Source: Blastocatellia bacterium (GTDB taxonomy: Bacteria > Acidobacteriota > Blastocatellia > Pyrinomonadales > Pyrinomonadaceae). Taken from it: 5,549 nt of DNA. This document shows positions 5,501 to 5,549 of the stretch, piece after piece (within the stretch, counting starts at the first letter, position 1; every line of letters starts with the position of its first letter). The stretch is taken from positions 1 through 5,549 of the forward strand of contig PSRF01000317.1 in assembly GCA_003175865.1 (NCBI GenBank). Reading direction: 5' to 3'. The notes below the pieces were generated by a model. The model searched no databases and was not told where the DNA came from. It was given only the letters and a program-made list of their open reading frames with translations. The position numbers were made by a program, and so were the translations under genes.

Positions 5501-5549
5501 GTCGGTCTTACATTGCCTTGCGAAACTGCAACTGTTTTCTCGTTAGCGC

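Overview
The window looks like ordinary chromosome from a soil-type bacterium, most likely an acidobacterium. This is inferred from the style of the Gly-zipper secreted protein, the MASE1 histidine kinase paired with a NarL-type regulator, and intergenic heptamer repeats; no rRNA or other phylogenetic marker is present. All recognisable genes are on the + strand and base composition is moderate, roughly half G+C. No tRNA, rRNA, CRISPR array, transposase or phage gene was seen.

Left part (1-1772). The window opens inside the last 51 codons of a LuxR/NarL-family response regulator (1-158). A 338-bp gene-free stretch follows, with an array of 7-nt repeats facing a degenerate inverted copy of itself (161-275) and a separate 8-bp hairpin (376-402). 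Next is a DUF1269-family protein with a GTG start (497-1060). After it comes the C-terminal cytoplasmic half of a small-conductance mechanosensitive channel (MscS family, 1266-1772). This piece has lost its transmembrane and pore part, and recognisable debris sits upstream in another reading frame, so it is called a pseudogene.

Middle (1807-2829). A secreted or periplasmic protein with a signal peptide, a beta-rich domain and a C-terminal glycine zipper is followed by a structured 3' UTR: one long hairpin with a GGAGG-type loop, then a strong intrinsic terminator whose apical loop is GGAG. The rest of the gap holds a second inverted heptamer array (different sequence, same architecture), a 13-nt direct repeat with 19-bp period, and a good sigma70-like promoter just ahead of the next gene.

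Right part (2830-5432). A two-gene operon encodes a complete two-component system: a membrane sensor kinase (MASE1-PAS-HisKA_3-HATPase_c) whose stop codon overlaps the start of its NarL/FixJ response regulator (ATGA). Signal sensed in the membrane or by the PAS domain should drive autophosphorylation at His466 and transfer to Asp54 of the regulator, which then binds DNA. The last 117 bp are non-coding as far as can be seen.

No clearly new multi-gene system was found. The most unusual signals are non-coding: the two intergenic heptamer inverted arrays and the two-hairpin GGAG-loop RNA at 2506-2608.
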